DNA of 64,000 nt from Sclerodactyla briareus. Taxonomy: Eukaryota > Echinodermata > Holothuroidea > Dendrochirotida > Sclerodactylidae. Below the pieces are notes generated by a model. That model did no database searches and was not told the DNA's origin. It saw only the letters and a list, made by a program, of their open reading frames with translations. Below, in pieces: positions 13,260 to 25,220 of the stretch (positions within the stretch are counted from its first letter, which is position 1; each line of letters opens with the position of its first letter). The DNA is taken from contig JAODTK010005665.1 of the NCBI GenBank assembly GCA_026419785.1, positions 1 to 64,000 of the forward strand. The letters are read 5' to 3'. The translations under genes were made by a program, and so were the position numbers.

Positions 13260-16206
13260 CCTGTAGGATGAAATTCAGGGGAGGGAATATAAGGGGGGGG
13301 GACTTAGTGGTCACTATGGCGTGTATGTGTTGTGTAGTGGTGAGTGTGTGTGGTGTGTGTCACACTCCCCCCCCCTCTTGTAGTGAGCGGAATCTTACGA
13401 ACGGCAAGTGCATATTGGACAAAATTTGCAGGGTAGCCATCGGGGTATGAAGTGTACATGAATTGATTAGATTTTGGCACCCAAGTCACGAATTAAGTAT
13501 GGTAATAGCCCATTTTATGTACTTTGTTAGGCTAGTGAGCAAGATTACGGATGAACCGTAGGTGCTATGGTGACTTGGTTGGCACATAGATGCGGGATAT
13601 GGGGGTAGATGAACTGATTAGATTTCCAGCGTAAAATAGGGTGACCAAAGGTAAATCGGGGTCAAATTAACTGGTTTTTGGCCAGTAATGGGAACCAAAT
13701 GTCTGCCGAGGTTGGGAGGGAACCATGTGATTCACTCGTTGACCTCAATCTGTGTTGACCTTGACTCAATTGACCTTTACCAGGTTTTGGCGAATCAATT
13801 TTCGTGGCCATTTTCGATCTCAAAGGTACACTTCCGATCGAAATGAACCATAACGTGACCCCAGTGACCTTTGTGTGTGAAGATGTCGGAGGTCAAAGTT
13901 TTTCATTCGAAATTAAGTCAGGTCAGGATGTTCGTAGTGATTTGTCATGGTGTTTTAGAATCAGCAGTCAAAACTACCCATGAAAAAGGAGGTCAAAGGG
14001 CAAATGTTGAATGAATGTGCTTATTTTTCGATTTACAGGGCAAAGAAATTACAACTGTCAATTATTGTCAAAAATATGTTGATATGTGGCAGAGCTCAGT
14101 GTGCTGAATAGACGAAGGAACTCCCGCTTCAATCGGGCACTAGGTTCTCAAGTTACGGGGCGGCAAGGTTGGTTTTGATACCTTTTTGGCAATGGCATCA
14201 GCAGTATACTTGGGATAAATAATGCTTGTAGGACTGCGGGCATCTCATCGAGAGTAAACAGTTTTCATAAAATCTGACAGTCAGCAAGGTCATTCAAGGT
14301 CACTTATGGACAACAAAACATAATATGTTTTGAGACACAACCCTTTTACACTTGACATTGCTGGCAAGGGTGAAAATTTCAGACAGGGTGTAGTTCATGG
14401 TGGAGAACATTTCACATAAACCATCAATGTCACACGGTCATTCGAGGTCACTTATGGGAATATAACGGCAAATAGTCTGTGTTCCTGCAACAACTTCCAT
14501 GACCTTTCCTGATGTGAGTTTTATTTCAGGACAAGGTGTATCCCATCTAGGGTTAATTTTTTATAAAAATGGTCATGTGAATCCGAGGTCATAACGGTCA
14601 AGTGGAGGTCAAAAACTGATTTTGGTACGTTTTCGCAATAGCACTGGGAGTGTAATCAGATGCAAAATGCTCCTAGGAGTGGAGTAGCCAGGAGAGTTAC
14701 AATTTAATAAAAACTGTCATGCTCATTGAAGGTCAGTCAAGGTCACTAAGGGGTCAGAAACGGTTTTCTGGCCATAATCAGCGAATAGAATATCTGTGAA
14801 GGTGGGAGGTTCCCAATGTGATATGATTGTGCCGCTGTGTGTGATCTCTGACCTCCAATTTGACCTCGGTCGGGTGGTATTGTGGTTAAAGGGTGAGTCC
14901 TGAATAAATGCTTATTAAGGAGGTAATGGCAAAAAAATTAGAAACTGGTTATTTTGGATATGGTAGACCTTTGGTGCTTTATGGAGGAGACCAACTACCG
15001 CTTCGAGCGGACACTTACTGGCGTTACAAGGGGTCAAAGTTAATTCAATACGCTTTTTCGCAATAACATTAGGCGTGTTCTTGGGAATGCAATATGCCTT
15101 CTGGAGTGGATGCGCACATGGAGAGTAGTAGTAACAATTTTTATAAAACCGCAATGTCATTGAAGGTCATTAAACGTCTTGTAGGGGTCAAAAACGGATT
15201 TAATACTTGTTGGCCAATAGCACTGGGCGTGTTATCAGAATGCAAATGATCTAGGAGTGGATGTATCACATGGCGAGGTTAAATTTTCATAAAAAACTGC
15301 CATTGTCATTAAAGGTCATTCAAGGTCGAATTGTGGGTCAAATACTGTTTTCTGGTCGTAATTGGAGAATTGAATATCGGTGAGGGCTGGAAGTTCACCA
15401 TGTGATAAATAGGCAGGCTAGTTAAGTAAGGGTAATTAGCTAGTGTAGGTAATCTATTGTCAGGCGTTAGCAAGATTACAGGATGAACCGTAGGTGCTAT
15501 GGTGACGTGCGTTGGCACCTAGATGGGATATGAAGTGAGATGTATGATTTGATTTCAGCGTTCAAATATGGTAATGGAAGTCAATCAAATTGCATAATTT
15601 ATGCAAAAATTCATCCAGATTTCGTAAGATTTTTGTCATCCAATCACCACTCATTCTGTGAATAGAGCACTCTTGTGATTATTCACTATATAACATTGTA
15701 TAATTCAAAATAGGGTGGGAGAGGACACGGGAGGTCATTCAGTTGTCTATTTGCATGGTGTATTCCCAAATTTCAAAGTTGGTTTGATTTTTCCTGAGCT
15801 GATTGGTATGGTCGACTTAGTTATTCCCCCAAAATGTTAACATAACATGACTGAGCAATGGGGGTATGCAGTGTGTATAAATTGTCATTCATGCAAATGT
15901 TCAAAGTTTGTTGAATTCCATGTATGAAAAGTTGTGGTCCTGGGATATGTGAAATGAGCAATTGCGTCAATAGGAAGTTGAATATTGTGTCTTATTTGAC
16001 ATAAAAAAAAAAATTAGGCGATCTTGGTCACATTTCCACAAACCATATACTCTTCAATCTTAAGTAGACATTGTCCATAATCAGTCCTTACGAATTTGAA
16101 ATTGATCACTGATTAGTAGGGTGTTAACTGCTATACCCAAAATCTTAACGCAACACATTAAATTCCTTGTAACGTGATGCTGGGGACTATTAGTTGGAAA
16201 ACAACT

Positions 16207-16243
16207 GATCGCGCAACCAGGCGAGACCACTGGGGGCGATCGC
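16207..16243. repeat. GATCGC..GCGATCGC dispersed motif, copy 2
   Basis: Duplicate of the 9308-9343 block within the second large copy. Confidence 0.55.
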
Positions 16244-16249
16244 TTGTTT

Positions 16250-17200
16250 ATCAAAGGTCCACCTTGGGCCGGGGCCCAATTTTAGGACATTTCACACAAT
16301 TGTACTGAATGCATCTCCTCCCACAAGCTTTCAATTGATTTTGTTATCGTTACATGAATGGTCCTTGGGTGGAGAGCCATTGGGGGTGTTCGGGAATTTT
16401 GGCCCAGGATCAGTTTGGGCCCGGGGGTCTCCATTTATTGAAAATACTGCAAAATCTTGTATTCCTACAAATTTTGGTGCACAATGCTGACATTCGGTCA
16501 TAATGATGGTTTAAAAGCGTACTTCGGGGTGTTCAGGAATTTCTGGTCAAAGTCCCACTCGGGACGACGGGCCCATTTTGTAATTTCACACAATGTACTT
16601 GAAATGCATCTCCCCCCAAGTTTCAATTGATTTTCTCTAAGTTACATGGAATGGTCCTTGGGGTAACGAGGCACTTGGGGGTGTTTGGGAATTTGGGCCA
16701 GGGCTTCAGTTTGGGCCCTGGGCCATTCACATTATACGAAATACCGCCCAAAATCTTGTATCTCCTACAAATTTTGTTGCACATTGCTGATGTTTGGTCA
16801 TAATGATGGTCTATTAGCCGTACCCTTCAGGGTTGCCAAGGATTTAGGACCCAAGGCCCAGCGGGTTGGGCTGGAGCCCCATTGTGTGAAATTCGCAAAA
16901 ATGCTTCTCCCCTCACAAATTTTGGTGCACCAGTGCTGACATCCGTTCATATGATGTCGAACCGCCGTACTACTAATTGTTAGGGATTTTTGTTAGGTCC
17001 CACTTGGGCCAGAGGCCCATTTCATGAAATTCATGCTGTCTTGAGATGCATCTCACAAGTGTTCAATTGATTTTATTAAAAGTTGTAATTTTACATTCAA
17101 TGGCAAGTGTTCATCGGGGTGTTTGCAAACTTCTGGCCAATGTGAAATATGCAAAACGTTTCTCAACAATTTGATGCACAGATCAGCGTTTAGTTTGGTC
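16250..17200 (+). repeat. ~300-bp tandem unit array, copy 2
   Basis: Counterpart of 9354-10300, with unit starts near 16255, 16552 and 16996 and the same internal order of phrases. Confidence 0.75.
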
Positions 17201-17962
17201 ATAATAACTGGGTCGAAGTTCGGTCAATCGATCAAAGACTGACTTTTGGGGTCCTAAGCTCTTCCTCAGCGATATTACTTTTGAGTTGGAAACAGTAACC
17301 ATCTGTGAAAAGAAACGAAGCATTAAGGATCCCCACAAATAGTTATTCTTCGATGGAGTTGACCAAACTTGAACCCAATGTTCATCACCTTTGGGACATA
17401 TTTGACCATGTGAGAGTCAAAGGTCATTGAAGGCGACATCAAAGGCTACTGTGTAAAATTGACCCTTTCTCTCTATCGGTCATTTTTTGAGGCATGTTGA
17501 CCAAACTGATAAGTAACAATGTTTGTTATGACTGCTAAACTTCTTTGGCCCCATAAGAAGGATCAAGGTCACAAATCAAAGTTCCATTTTTTACAGGGGT
17601 AGTTTATTGCTTTATGAAATGAATGAAACGGCCTTCTTGGACCTCACGAGCTTGCATATTCTAACAAATAATTGTAAATTTTTCTTTGGTTACATTTTGT
17701 GCGGTTTGAGCTCTACAGCACCATTGGTGCTTAGTTTGCGTAGTGTGATTGGATTTCTAAGTACTGAAATCCAATTAATACCCCAATTAGTCTTTGACAG
17801 TCTGCAATCTCGAGTTCAAGTTTGGACTTCGAAAGGCAACGTAGCCGACCATATCGCCGGTGTGGGTATTGAAGACGGAGATTCACTCATTAATGGTCTC
17901 CCGATTGAATTTGTTCATAGAACAGCCTAAGAATTTTCTTCACTCAGTCTCGGAACCTTTTT

Positions 17963-17992
17963 GTCTCTCCTGAATTTTGTTCAAGGTGAGAC
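17963..17992 (+). repeat. GTCTC-CCTGAA hairpin, copy in second duplicate
   Basis: GTCTCTCCTGAA and TTCAAGGTGAGAC form an imperfect stem, followed by CATAGTTGTCACTTTTG and a GTCTGTCTGTC tract as at 11025. Confidence 0.65.
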
Positions 17993-19810
17993 ATAGTTGT
18001 CACTTTTGTTGCATGTGTGTCCGTCTGTCTGTCCGGATGTGCGGGTTCGATATCTCCTGACACCGTGGAAGCCATGGAAGGCCCCATAATGCTGAAACCT
18101 TTTTGTGGAGGTGTGCGGCGAAGAGTTGTTGATGTGCATCCACTTTTCGTCCCGAAAAGACCATACTCATTTGCATTAAATTGCATATTTAATGAATAAT
18201 GTGAACCGGAAGCTTGTGTACAAGATATCTCTTGATCGGCATACAGTAAATGCAATGTGACTGTTCGGAGTTATACAAACTATGAAGTGTACACAAAACT
18301 GATTGGTAGTCCTGGCAGAATATATGCTATGAAGTAGTCTACTTTGTATAATTTCTGCGATTTTCTCAGTCGCGGGATTTGAGGAAACTTGGTGGAGATG
18401 AGTTATCTATAGTCCAATGAATTTTACAGTAGGACAAGGTCACAAATGTCATTGAACTTTTACTAATTCGCATTACCAGGTCTAATTTGCATAATTTAGG
18501 CAGATTTAGTGGTGCATCCACATGAAACTTGGTGAGATGGTACACGTCACTTCGATCCTGATAAATTTAAGGTAAAGGTCACAAAGGTGGTGTGAATAAT
18601 TTGCATAAACTACGCAATTTTTGGACGTTTCGTAAATGGCCAATAACATTGGAATGGTGCAGTTAGGATGGCATGATTTTAGGGTGCAAATTTGTAATGG
18701 CAAATTTCTGGGTTAGTGGGATCAAACAACATCTAAAGGACAGTCAAAGTCAAGTCTTACGAAAATGCACATGCTTATTTTAGGAGTTACAGTTCAAAGA
18801 AATAAAAAAACCGTCCCAATTTTGCGATATGTGATAGAGCTCTGTGTGTACATAGCGAAAACCAACTCCCGCTTGATCTGACACTGGTCTTTAAGTTTAC
18901 CAAGAGGGCCAAAGGTCAATTTTGAACTTTTGAGCGATAGCATAGGGACCTGTGGATCTGATTGAATAATGCTTTTGGGGCTCGGTGCATCACATCGAGG
19001 AAACCATTTCATTAGAAAATTGTCGATCATCAAAGGTCATTTAAGGTAAAAAAACGGCCATAATAATCAAAATTTTCGCAACAACTTCTAGTGACTGTAT
19101 GCGATATGGCTGAAATTTTGGGATGTAATGCATTTCATCAAGGGTAACATTTTCATGTGAACTGTTATGTCATCAAACGTCATTCAGGGTCACTATAGAC
19201 AAAAAAAATGCTAAATATAGACATTTCTGCAACAAAACTTCCAAAAACTGTATGCGAATCTGACTGATTTGTTGAGGAAGGGTTGTGATATCGAGGGAAT
19301 ATTTTCATGAAAACTGTTGGTCAATAAAAGGTAGTTAAGGCTAATGATCAGATGTTCATTAAATCCTAATTATTATTTCCAAAAAGATTTCTCTAATCCC
19401 TTCCTTGGGGTGCATAACTGCCTCCTTTGAAACAATTTTCACTGCCCTACTGTATGGAAACATCCCCATGGCAGCACACAGCAAGGCGTTGTGTATTGTC
19501 AACCCCATAGCCCAAAAACAGTATATTACTCCAGCTGTCTTCAGGCCAATCAGGAGACACCATTCTCTGTATGAACTCTTCAGAAAGAGTGTCAAGAGAG
19601 TATTTACCGGAAGCTTAGTAAACAAATTCGTGACCAGATAATTATTGGCAGAGAGGGGCGCCAAAAGAAAAGGTTTGACAGGCTGGAGCAATGGAGAAGT
19701 TTTTAACTGTGGGCTCAGAAAGTATCCTACCATTGATTCAGGATGCTGTAATGATTTGTTGGGAAATAGTATGGGAATGCTAAATCACTGAAAGACATCG
19801 GCATCTTGAA

Positions 19811-20596
19811 AATTGGCTTGGACATCACTGTCTTGGTAAAATGTGGCATTTTGATGAAAGAATCGAGTCAACCGGCTGAAAATTTTGTAATTTTTCCATA
19901 TATGTATGTTTCTGGTCAAAAAAAATTTTGTGTCCACAATTTTCATGTCTCGAATTGTTTTGCCCCACCTCCGCGCTATATAGTTGACCATACATCAGTC
20001 ACGTTTAAAACCCTCATACTGATGTGGCATAATACCCTATCCTTGGTGTTGGTTTCCGTTTTGATATTGCATCAGGGAGCTGTGATCTTTTACAAGAAGC
20101 AGCACATCAGGTTGACAAAGCCAGACATTATTTATAAACAATAAGGGTTCGTTTAGAAAGAAGTGACTCAATTATAGCCATTAGTTTATGTGAAGAGTTG
20201 ATATTGAGGCAATCTGAGTAGAAATATGTTAGACCTTCGTGTTATGGTCAGATTTCACCTCATAAGAATTTTTTCACCGTCGCCAATATTGGGGGGGTAT
20301 TCGATGTACATTGTCCCCCCCCCCCCCCCCCCCTTACCCCCATATATGGGGGTCTCTGATCAAACTTATGTGTGGGATGTGGAGTTAGATATCATTACAA
20401 TGGCACCGTGAAGGACACGGCCAGTGATTTTTCTCCGGTTGACTTTAAGTTGTGTGTAACCTGAAATGTATTGTTTCATTCTAGGATCTTAAAGATGAGG
20501 GACGAAGATACAGTATGTTACCAGGGGGGTATGTTCACTCAATACTTTTCACAATTGTTAGACTAGACTAGGGGACTAGGGTTTAATCGCCAACTG
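19811..20596. other. Unassigned sequence with C19 run and palindrome
   Basis: No gene recognised. A run of 19 C lies at 20315-20333 and is followed at once by the perfect 18-bp palindrome ACCCCCATATATGGGGGT (20336-20353). Slippage or secondary structure is likely here. Confidence 0.6.
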
Positions 20597-20890
20597 GGAC
20601 CTTGGAATGATCTCCCATGTTTTTCAGGACCAATGGAAGTCCACACCCAACAAGTGTCTCATATGAATCTGACAAGTAAGAAAAAATTGTGAATATTCCG
20701 GAAGTTCGACCTACAGTGACCTTGAATCTGCCATGTTTTTCAGGAACCATCTAAAGTCCACACCCACCAAGTTTTTGGGAATGAGATAAACTTTATTTTT
20801 TTCCCTCATTTTGACCCCAGATGCCCTTTCCTTTTAAATTAGTGTCAAACTTGTCTTAAAGATACACCCACCACCAAGTTTTGTGTAAAA
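20597..20890. repeat. ~115-bp tandem repeat, three units
   Basis: Units start near 20597, 20717 and 20812. Each contains GACCTTG or GACCCC, CCATGTTTTTCAGGA and CACACCCACCAAGTTTTT-type phrases. One further unit lies at 13149-13225. Confidence 0.65.
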
Positions 20891-21187
20891 CCTTGATTCT
20901 TAGCAGTTATTATGGCACCAGGCAACCCACTCTTTCGAACTATCCGGGATTAACTTTAGGCGGAACTAATGTAGTCCAAAGTTTCAGATCAATCGGATTA
21001 AGCGATGTATGCCCTAACACAAAAAATCTTTCTAGCGGCAGATGGGGACCGCGGCCGGATGCTAATGGTCACAGTGAAGGCGAAAACATAATATATCCGA
21101 AGGGGGTATTCATTCAAGGGGTGAGCTACCGCCCCTTTGTCACCCTGTCAAAGTTGAATATGTTCTATGTCCATGCTTTCACCTCAG

Positions 21188-21312
21188 GTCCAGTGGTGCA
21201 AGGCAGAGACCAAGAAGGCGATGATGAGGAAGGGTACGGCGGCTGTGAAGGACAAGATGCAGTACGTGAAGTTGGTTGCAGTCGGACGGCCATGGAGTTC
21301 ATTGTTTTAAGA
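21188..21312 (+). CDS. Possible internal or terminal exon, unrecognised protein
   Basis: A pyrimidine-rich CATGCTTTCACCTCAG acceptor precedes an open frame that starts VQWCKAETKKAMMRK and runs on to QYVKLVAVGRPW before a TAA near 21310. The composition (Lys/Arg-rich, with a plausible hydrophobic pattern) looks more protein-like than the surrounding frames. A second frame through the same bases, starting upstream at 20881, gives an acidic stretch (GRDQEGDDEEGYGGCEG), which lowers confidence. No family is recognised and no partner exon is visible. It could be a degenerate gene fragment. Confidence 0.25.
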
Positions 21313-21465
21313 GGGACCATGCCTTGACATCTGGGGACCATTCACGGCTATGCTCAGTGGACCAGTTAACGAGCAGAATTCAGAACCTAGAACATGTTCA
21401 AACAAGAACTGTGCACTTTAAAAATTTGGTTGTCTCTGACAGAATACTTTCTTTTCAACCTAATA

Positions 21466-21493
21466 CAAACTATACACTTGCAGTATAGTTTGT
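21466..21493. repeat. Perfect 10-bp stem hairpin
   Basis: ACAAACTATA and TATAGTTTGT pair perfectly across a 9-base loop. It may be a transposon end or a chance palindrome; there is no neighbouring gene to regulate. Confidence 0.5.
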
Positions 21494-22199
21494 GCAATAC
21501 TGGTATTGTTCCAATAGATGCCGGGTTTGCAATTTATACCAAATTTGCTACGCTATTATGATGAACGGATCTAAGTCAGACAGAGTGTTTTGGACTTTGC
21601 GATCGTTCTTGGACGACTTCGTTGCATAGTAGTGGTTGAGTAGGGTGTTTTCTAACTGTTGGAGGGCTTTCGGGAGCTAAGACATGTTACAAGGTGAAAT
21701 TTCTTACACTGCTGGAACCCATTGTTTTACTTGTATGTGATTTAACCTATCCACCTAGCATACCCTTTCAGCATAGGAACCAGTTGCCAGTTGCCTCCTA
21801 GAGACGCATTACGACCCAGCTTCAGGGTGTTCGTTTAGGGTATTGTCCTACCGGTGGGACGAGCCAAGTAGGGAATATGGACCTTGGTTGGGGACTTCCT
21901 AATTCTTTCCGAACAGATGGTTTCTGTGGAAAATTATCCAATAAGGATTACAAACCTTTGTACAGGACTCATTATCTCTGGCTGAGGTGCCTGACTCTGG
22001 AGCTTTAGCCCCACTGTAGGTGTTACCTACTGTACCACTAGAGTCTAGACCCATAGCAGGCGCGGGTACAGGTTTTCCGAGTTGTGTAGATTGGGCTGAT
22101 ATTCGTGCTGAGAATACCCAGTGCAGAAGACCAATCCTATGTGCCCTACTTGCACATCACGAGCATGGTAGCCCTAATTCCCCTTCGCATGGCTCTAGG

Positions 22200-22553
22200 A
22201 CCTCCTGTGCCCTGGAAGTTGAGGATTCTAGTGCTCTCTTGTGCAATCCGAGGCTCCTCTGGGACCATTTTAGCGTGATTTGGTTGACAGATTCTAGAAA
22301 TTACAAGAATTTCATATTGATTATGCATCATTAATATACGTCTGGGAATATTCTGGCCTAGGTCAAGTCTGGTGGCCCTTAGATGTAGGCTGGGCTCTTC
22401 AGTTTGCTAAGTCCTTTTTGGCGTTTGTCAAAGAAGCTGTGAATTCGAGATGCTCTCTAGTGGCAATCTTGAGGCTTATTTGGGAACTTTTTTCGTTATT
22501 GGTTTACAGTATCCTAGAAAATTATCAGATGATCCAAATAATTCTGTGCATCA
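22200..22553. repeat. Diverged two-copy tandem repeat, ~217-bp period
   Basis: 22200-22335 and 22437-22553 share order and wording: ATTCTAGTGCTCTC versus TTCGAGATGCTCTC, GGGACCATTTTAGCGT versus GGGAACTTTTTTCGTT, and AGATTCTAGAAATTA versus AGTATCCTAGAAAATTA, both ending in TGCATCA. Confidence 0.55.
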
Positions 22554-23477
22554 ACCCCAAATTCGGAATACTAATAGGTGAAGGTCAGTCGGCCTTGATG
22601 TATCGGGGAATTGTCTGTGTTGCCATATCACAGACCAAGACACCTAGTGCGCGCGTTGGCGTGTCATGCATTACAAGCGCAGTGTCGCAAATTCTCTTCG
22701 TCTTCGTCTTCTTCTTTCCTCCATTGGAATTATGACCACTGACTATCGGGTTGGGTCTTAAGCTGGCGGTTCCTCCCTGGTTCCGCTGAAAAAGTGCACA
22801 TTCCTAGGAGAGAAAGATGGAGAGCCTACCAAGTGGCGGGCAGGTTCCCTACAAGCCCTGGGATAGGCGTTGATTCGGGCGATTGACTTTGCCAGTTTTG
22901 GACCAGGGAGGTGCGCGGTCGAGGAGAAACGGGAAGAGGAGAGAGAAGAGGACAAGATAGTGCTGAGACAGAGCTGTCAGGCCGTGTGTCTCAGACTGCA
23001 TAAAATTGATCTTTTGCTATGTTACACGCTGAGGGGACAGGCGCAAGGTACATTAACATGTCTTTTACTAGAGACAAAAAAAAAATTAGCACCTTGATTC
23101 TAAATCGTAAATTCCTTTGGATACCTGGGATGGAAATACCAAAATTTCACAACCCTACTGGCAATGATACCCGATGGATCATGGATTCCTAGTTAGCATT
23201 AACAAGAAATATTTTCCTGTGACAGGTCAGTTTGCTGAGAATGAAACCAACGAGGTGCATTTCAAAGAAATCCCGTGAGTACCTTCAACGAGGATGATTG
23301 CATTGACCTTTATTGTAGAGCTCTCTCCCATCCAGATGCGCAATTCACAACCTTCTCATGAGCCAAATGAAGATCAATTATAAAACGAGGCATCTACAAT
23401 ATATACTACACTTTTCAATTCCTTGATGAAGTCAGTAGAATCCATGCAGTCATGACAGTGTGTGGTGTGTATGTATC
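22554..23477. other. Unassigned sequence, no gene recognised
   Basis: It includes a purine-rich GAGGAGAAACGGGAAGAGGAG stretch near 22920 and a short A run near 23078. No exon signature I trust. Confidence 0.45.
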
Positions 23478-24120
23478 GACCCCACCTGGATGGATGAAGC
23501 TCATACTTGTATATGTATTCCCCATGATGAGTACATGAACCCTATTGTTTTGAGGTCAGGTCAGAGGTCACCAGAAGTCAACAGTCCAGAACAGTTGGTC
23601 AGATGAAGTTGAAATTTTGTATATAGCTTCTTTTGGGGAGTAAAGATCCCCATCGTTTTTGGTTTAGGTCGGTGGTGAATTTGGTCACGAATTGAAAATT
23701 TGTGAAAAGTCAATATTTTGGCCAATTTTGGCTTGTAAGCACGATAACTCGACCCCACCTGGATGGATGAAGCTCATGCTAGGTATGTGTATTTCTCCTG
23801 ATGAATACATGGACCCCATTGTTTTGAGGGTCAGGTCAAAGGTCATCTGAGTACAGATCCCATCGTTTTTGGTTTAGTTCCGTTGGTGAATTTTGGTCAC
23901 GAATTGAAAATTTGTGAAAAGTCAATATTTTAGCCAATTTTGGTTGTAAGCACGATAACTTGACCCCACCTGGATGGATGAAGCTCATGCTAGGTATGTG
24001 TATTTCTCCTGATGAATACATGGACCCCATTGTTTTGAGGGTCAGGTCATAAGTAATCTGAGGTCCCTAGAGGTCAAAGGTTGAAAACCTTGAAATTTAG
24101 TGTGTGTAGCTTTCTTATCA
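23478..24120. repeat. Tandem repeat of 211-273 bp units
   Basis: Three units begin GACCCCACCTGGATGGATG at 23478, 23751 and 23962. Each contains GAAGCTCAT, CCATTGTTTTGAGG and a GGTCAGGTCA stretch, and the first two also contain CCCATCGTTTTTGGTTTAG and AAAATTTGTGAAAAGTCAAT. Units 2 and 3 are nearly identical over long stretches, so this is a recent expansion. Diverged relatives lie at 61265-61620. Confidence 0.85.
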
Positions 24121-24889
24121 AAAGTATAGGAACCCTATTGGTTGGTTGGCAAAAATGGGAAATGTGTCAGATGGTATGGTTCCCATATGAGATGGTAAAT
24201 CTCCATTTGCCTTGTGTCTGACTATAGAGTTGTCAGAAGAGTCAAGGAATCATTAATCCTTTTGGCTTTTCTGGTTTTGCAGGCCGGAAAAGATTTATTC
24301 ACTATTGGAAATTATCATTATCATCAAAATGTGTCTTCATATCAGAAAAAAGTTTTTTTTATTTACTACTGTTCACCATCCTGGCCTCTTTTGCTGATGG
24401 CCCCCTGAATTGATATTTTATGATTACGCCTATCCAAAGAGTGGGATTAAATAGACTTTTTTGAGACACGGACCAATGTTTTTTTGTACTGATCACTGCT
24501 AATCATACTCGTCATTGTGTCCATCAGTCACATGTTTCTCTGCAAGGTCGGCACCTACTTCACCTACAAGTTCAGTACACCAACAGTTCAACAGATATCC
24601 CAGAGTTCCAATCAGCCCGACCCGCCCTGGAGCTGCTCATGGCTGCCAACTTCCTGGACTTTCTGAAAAACTGAGTCACCAATCCAGCCCTCGCTGAGAG
24701 CCGTAGTGAAATGTGGTGTGGATTAAGATCCCCTAAAATGAGATGGCCCCTATTTTTTCAACTACGTGGGAAAGGGGGGCGGCCAGAGTTGTTGTTCGTT
24801 TTCTACGCTCGATCTCAATCCACCTTCATGGAACAGTCACCCAAGTTATTTACTATTTTATAATAGGGACCTTTAGATTTCACCACCAG
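24121..24889. other. Unassigned sequence, no gene recognised
   Basis: No strong repeat or exon. The plus frame at 24515-24697 is short and unrecognised. Confidence 0.45.
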
Positions 24890-24899
24890 TAGGGCGTTT

Positions 24900-25220
24900 A
24901 GTTTTCTACACGTGTCATGTGCCAGTTGCGTGATGAATGCGCGGCATTTTACGATAGCGCGTTCGTAGTGATCGTAAAATTATCCAGGATTCCGTTGTTT
25001 AGCCTGCTGAATAATGCCGCGCGCTGGGTTCACGTTCACTTCGTATGGACAAGGTGAAAAGTGAGTGACTCCCTTTTGGATTGGACGTTGTACGCAGTTT
25101 TTGGTGAGGTGCGCATGCGCAGTAGGTTTTAACTTTGCTGTCGTGAATTTAAATCCCCTAATGTATCTATGCCAGCGCACGTGCGCATGCTCCAACTGAC
25201 CTTGTTGGTATAATTTGAGG
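24900..25220. promoter_or_regulatory. CpG-rich patch with NRF1-type motifs, candidate promoter
   Basis: TGCGCATGCGCA at 25110-25121 is a perfect match to the palindromic NRF1 consensus, and GCGCACGTGCGCATGC at 25175-25190 holds a second, near-match copy plus an E-box CACGTG. CpG is denser here than in the flanks (GCGCGGC, ACGATAGCGCG). An inverted repeat ATTTTACGAT/ATCGTAAAAT lies at 24946-24980. The minus-strand frame at 24980-25465 (161 codons) overlaps but matches no known family. Promoter activity is inferred from motifs alone. Confidence 0.35.

Larger units (their letters stand above)
13260..19810. repeat. Large tandem duplication, ~6.6 kb copy 2
   Basis: Second copy of 6012-12842. Differences are dominated by one- to few-base indels, with long stretches otherwise identical (for example GAATTTTACAGTAGGACAAG in both). 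Open frames in this copy, such as a 78-codon plus-strand frame at 19405-19641, are disrupted in copy 1, so they are not supported as coding. The end of the duplication near AAGACATCGGCATCTT gives way to unrelated sequence. Confidence 0.85.

Noticed and set aside
19359-19733. 124-codon minus ORF and 78-codon plus ORF on opposite strands
   Set aside because: Both frames are broken in the matching copy near 12.4-12.8 kb and overlap each other, so neither is supported.
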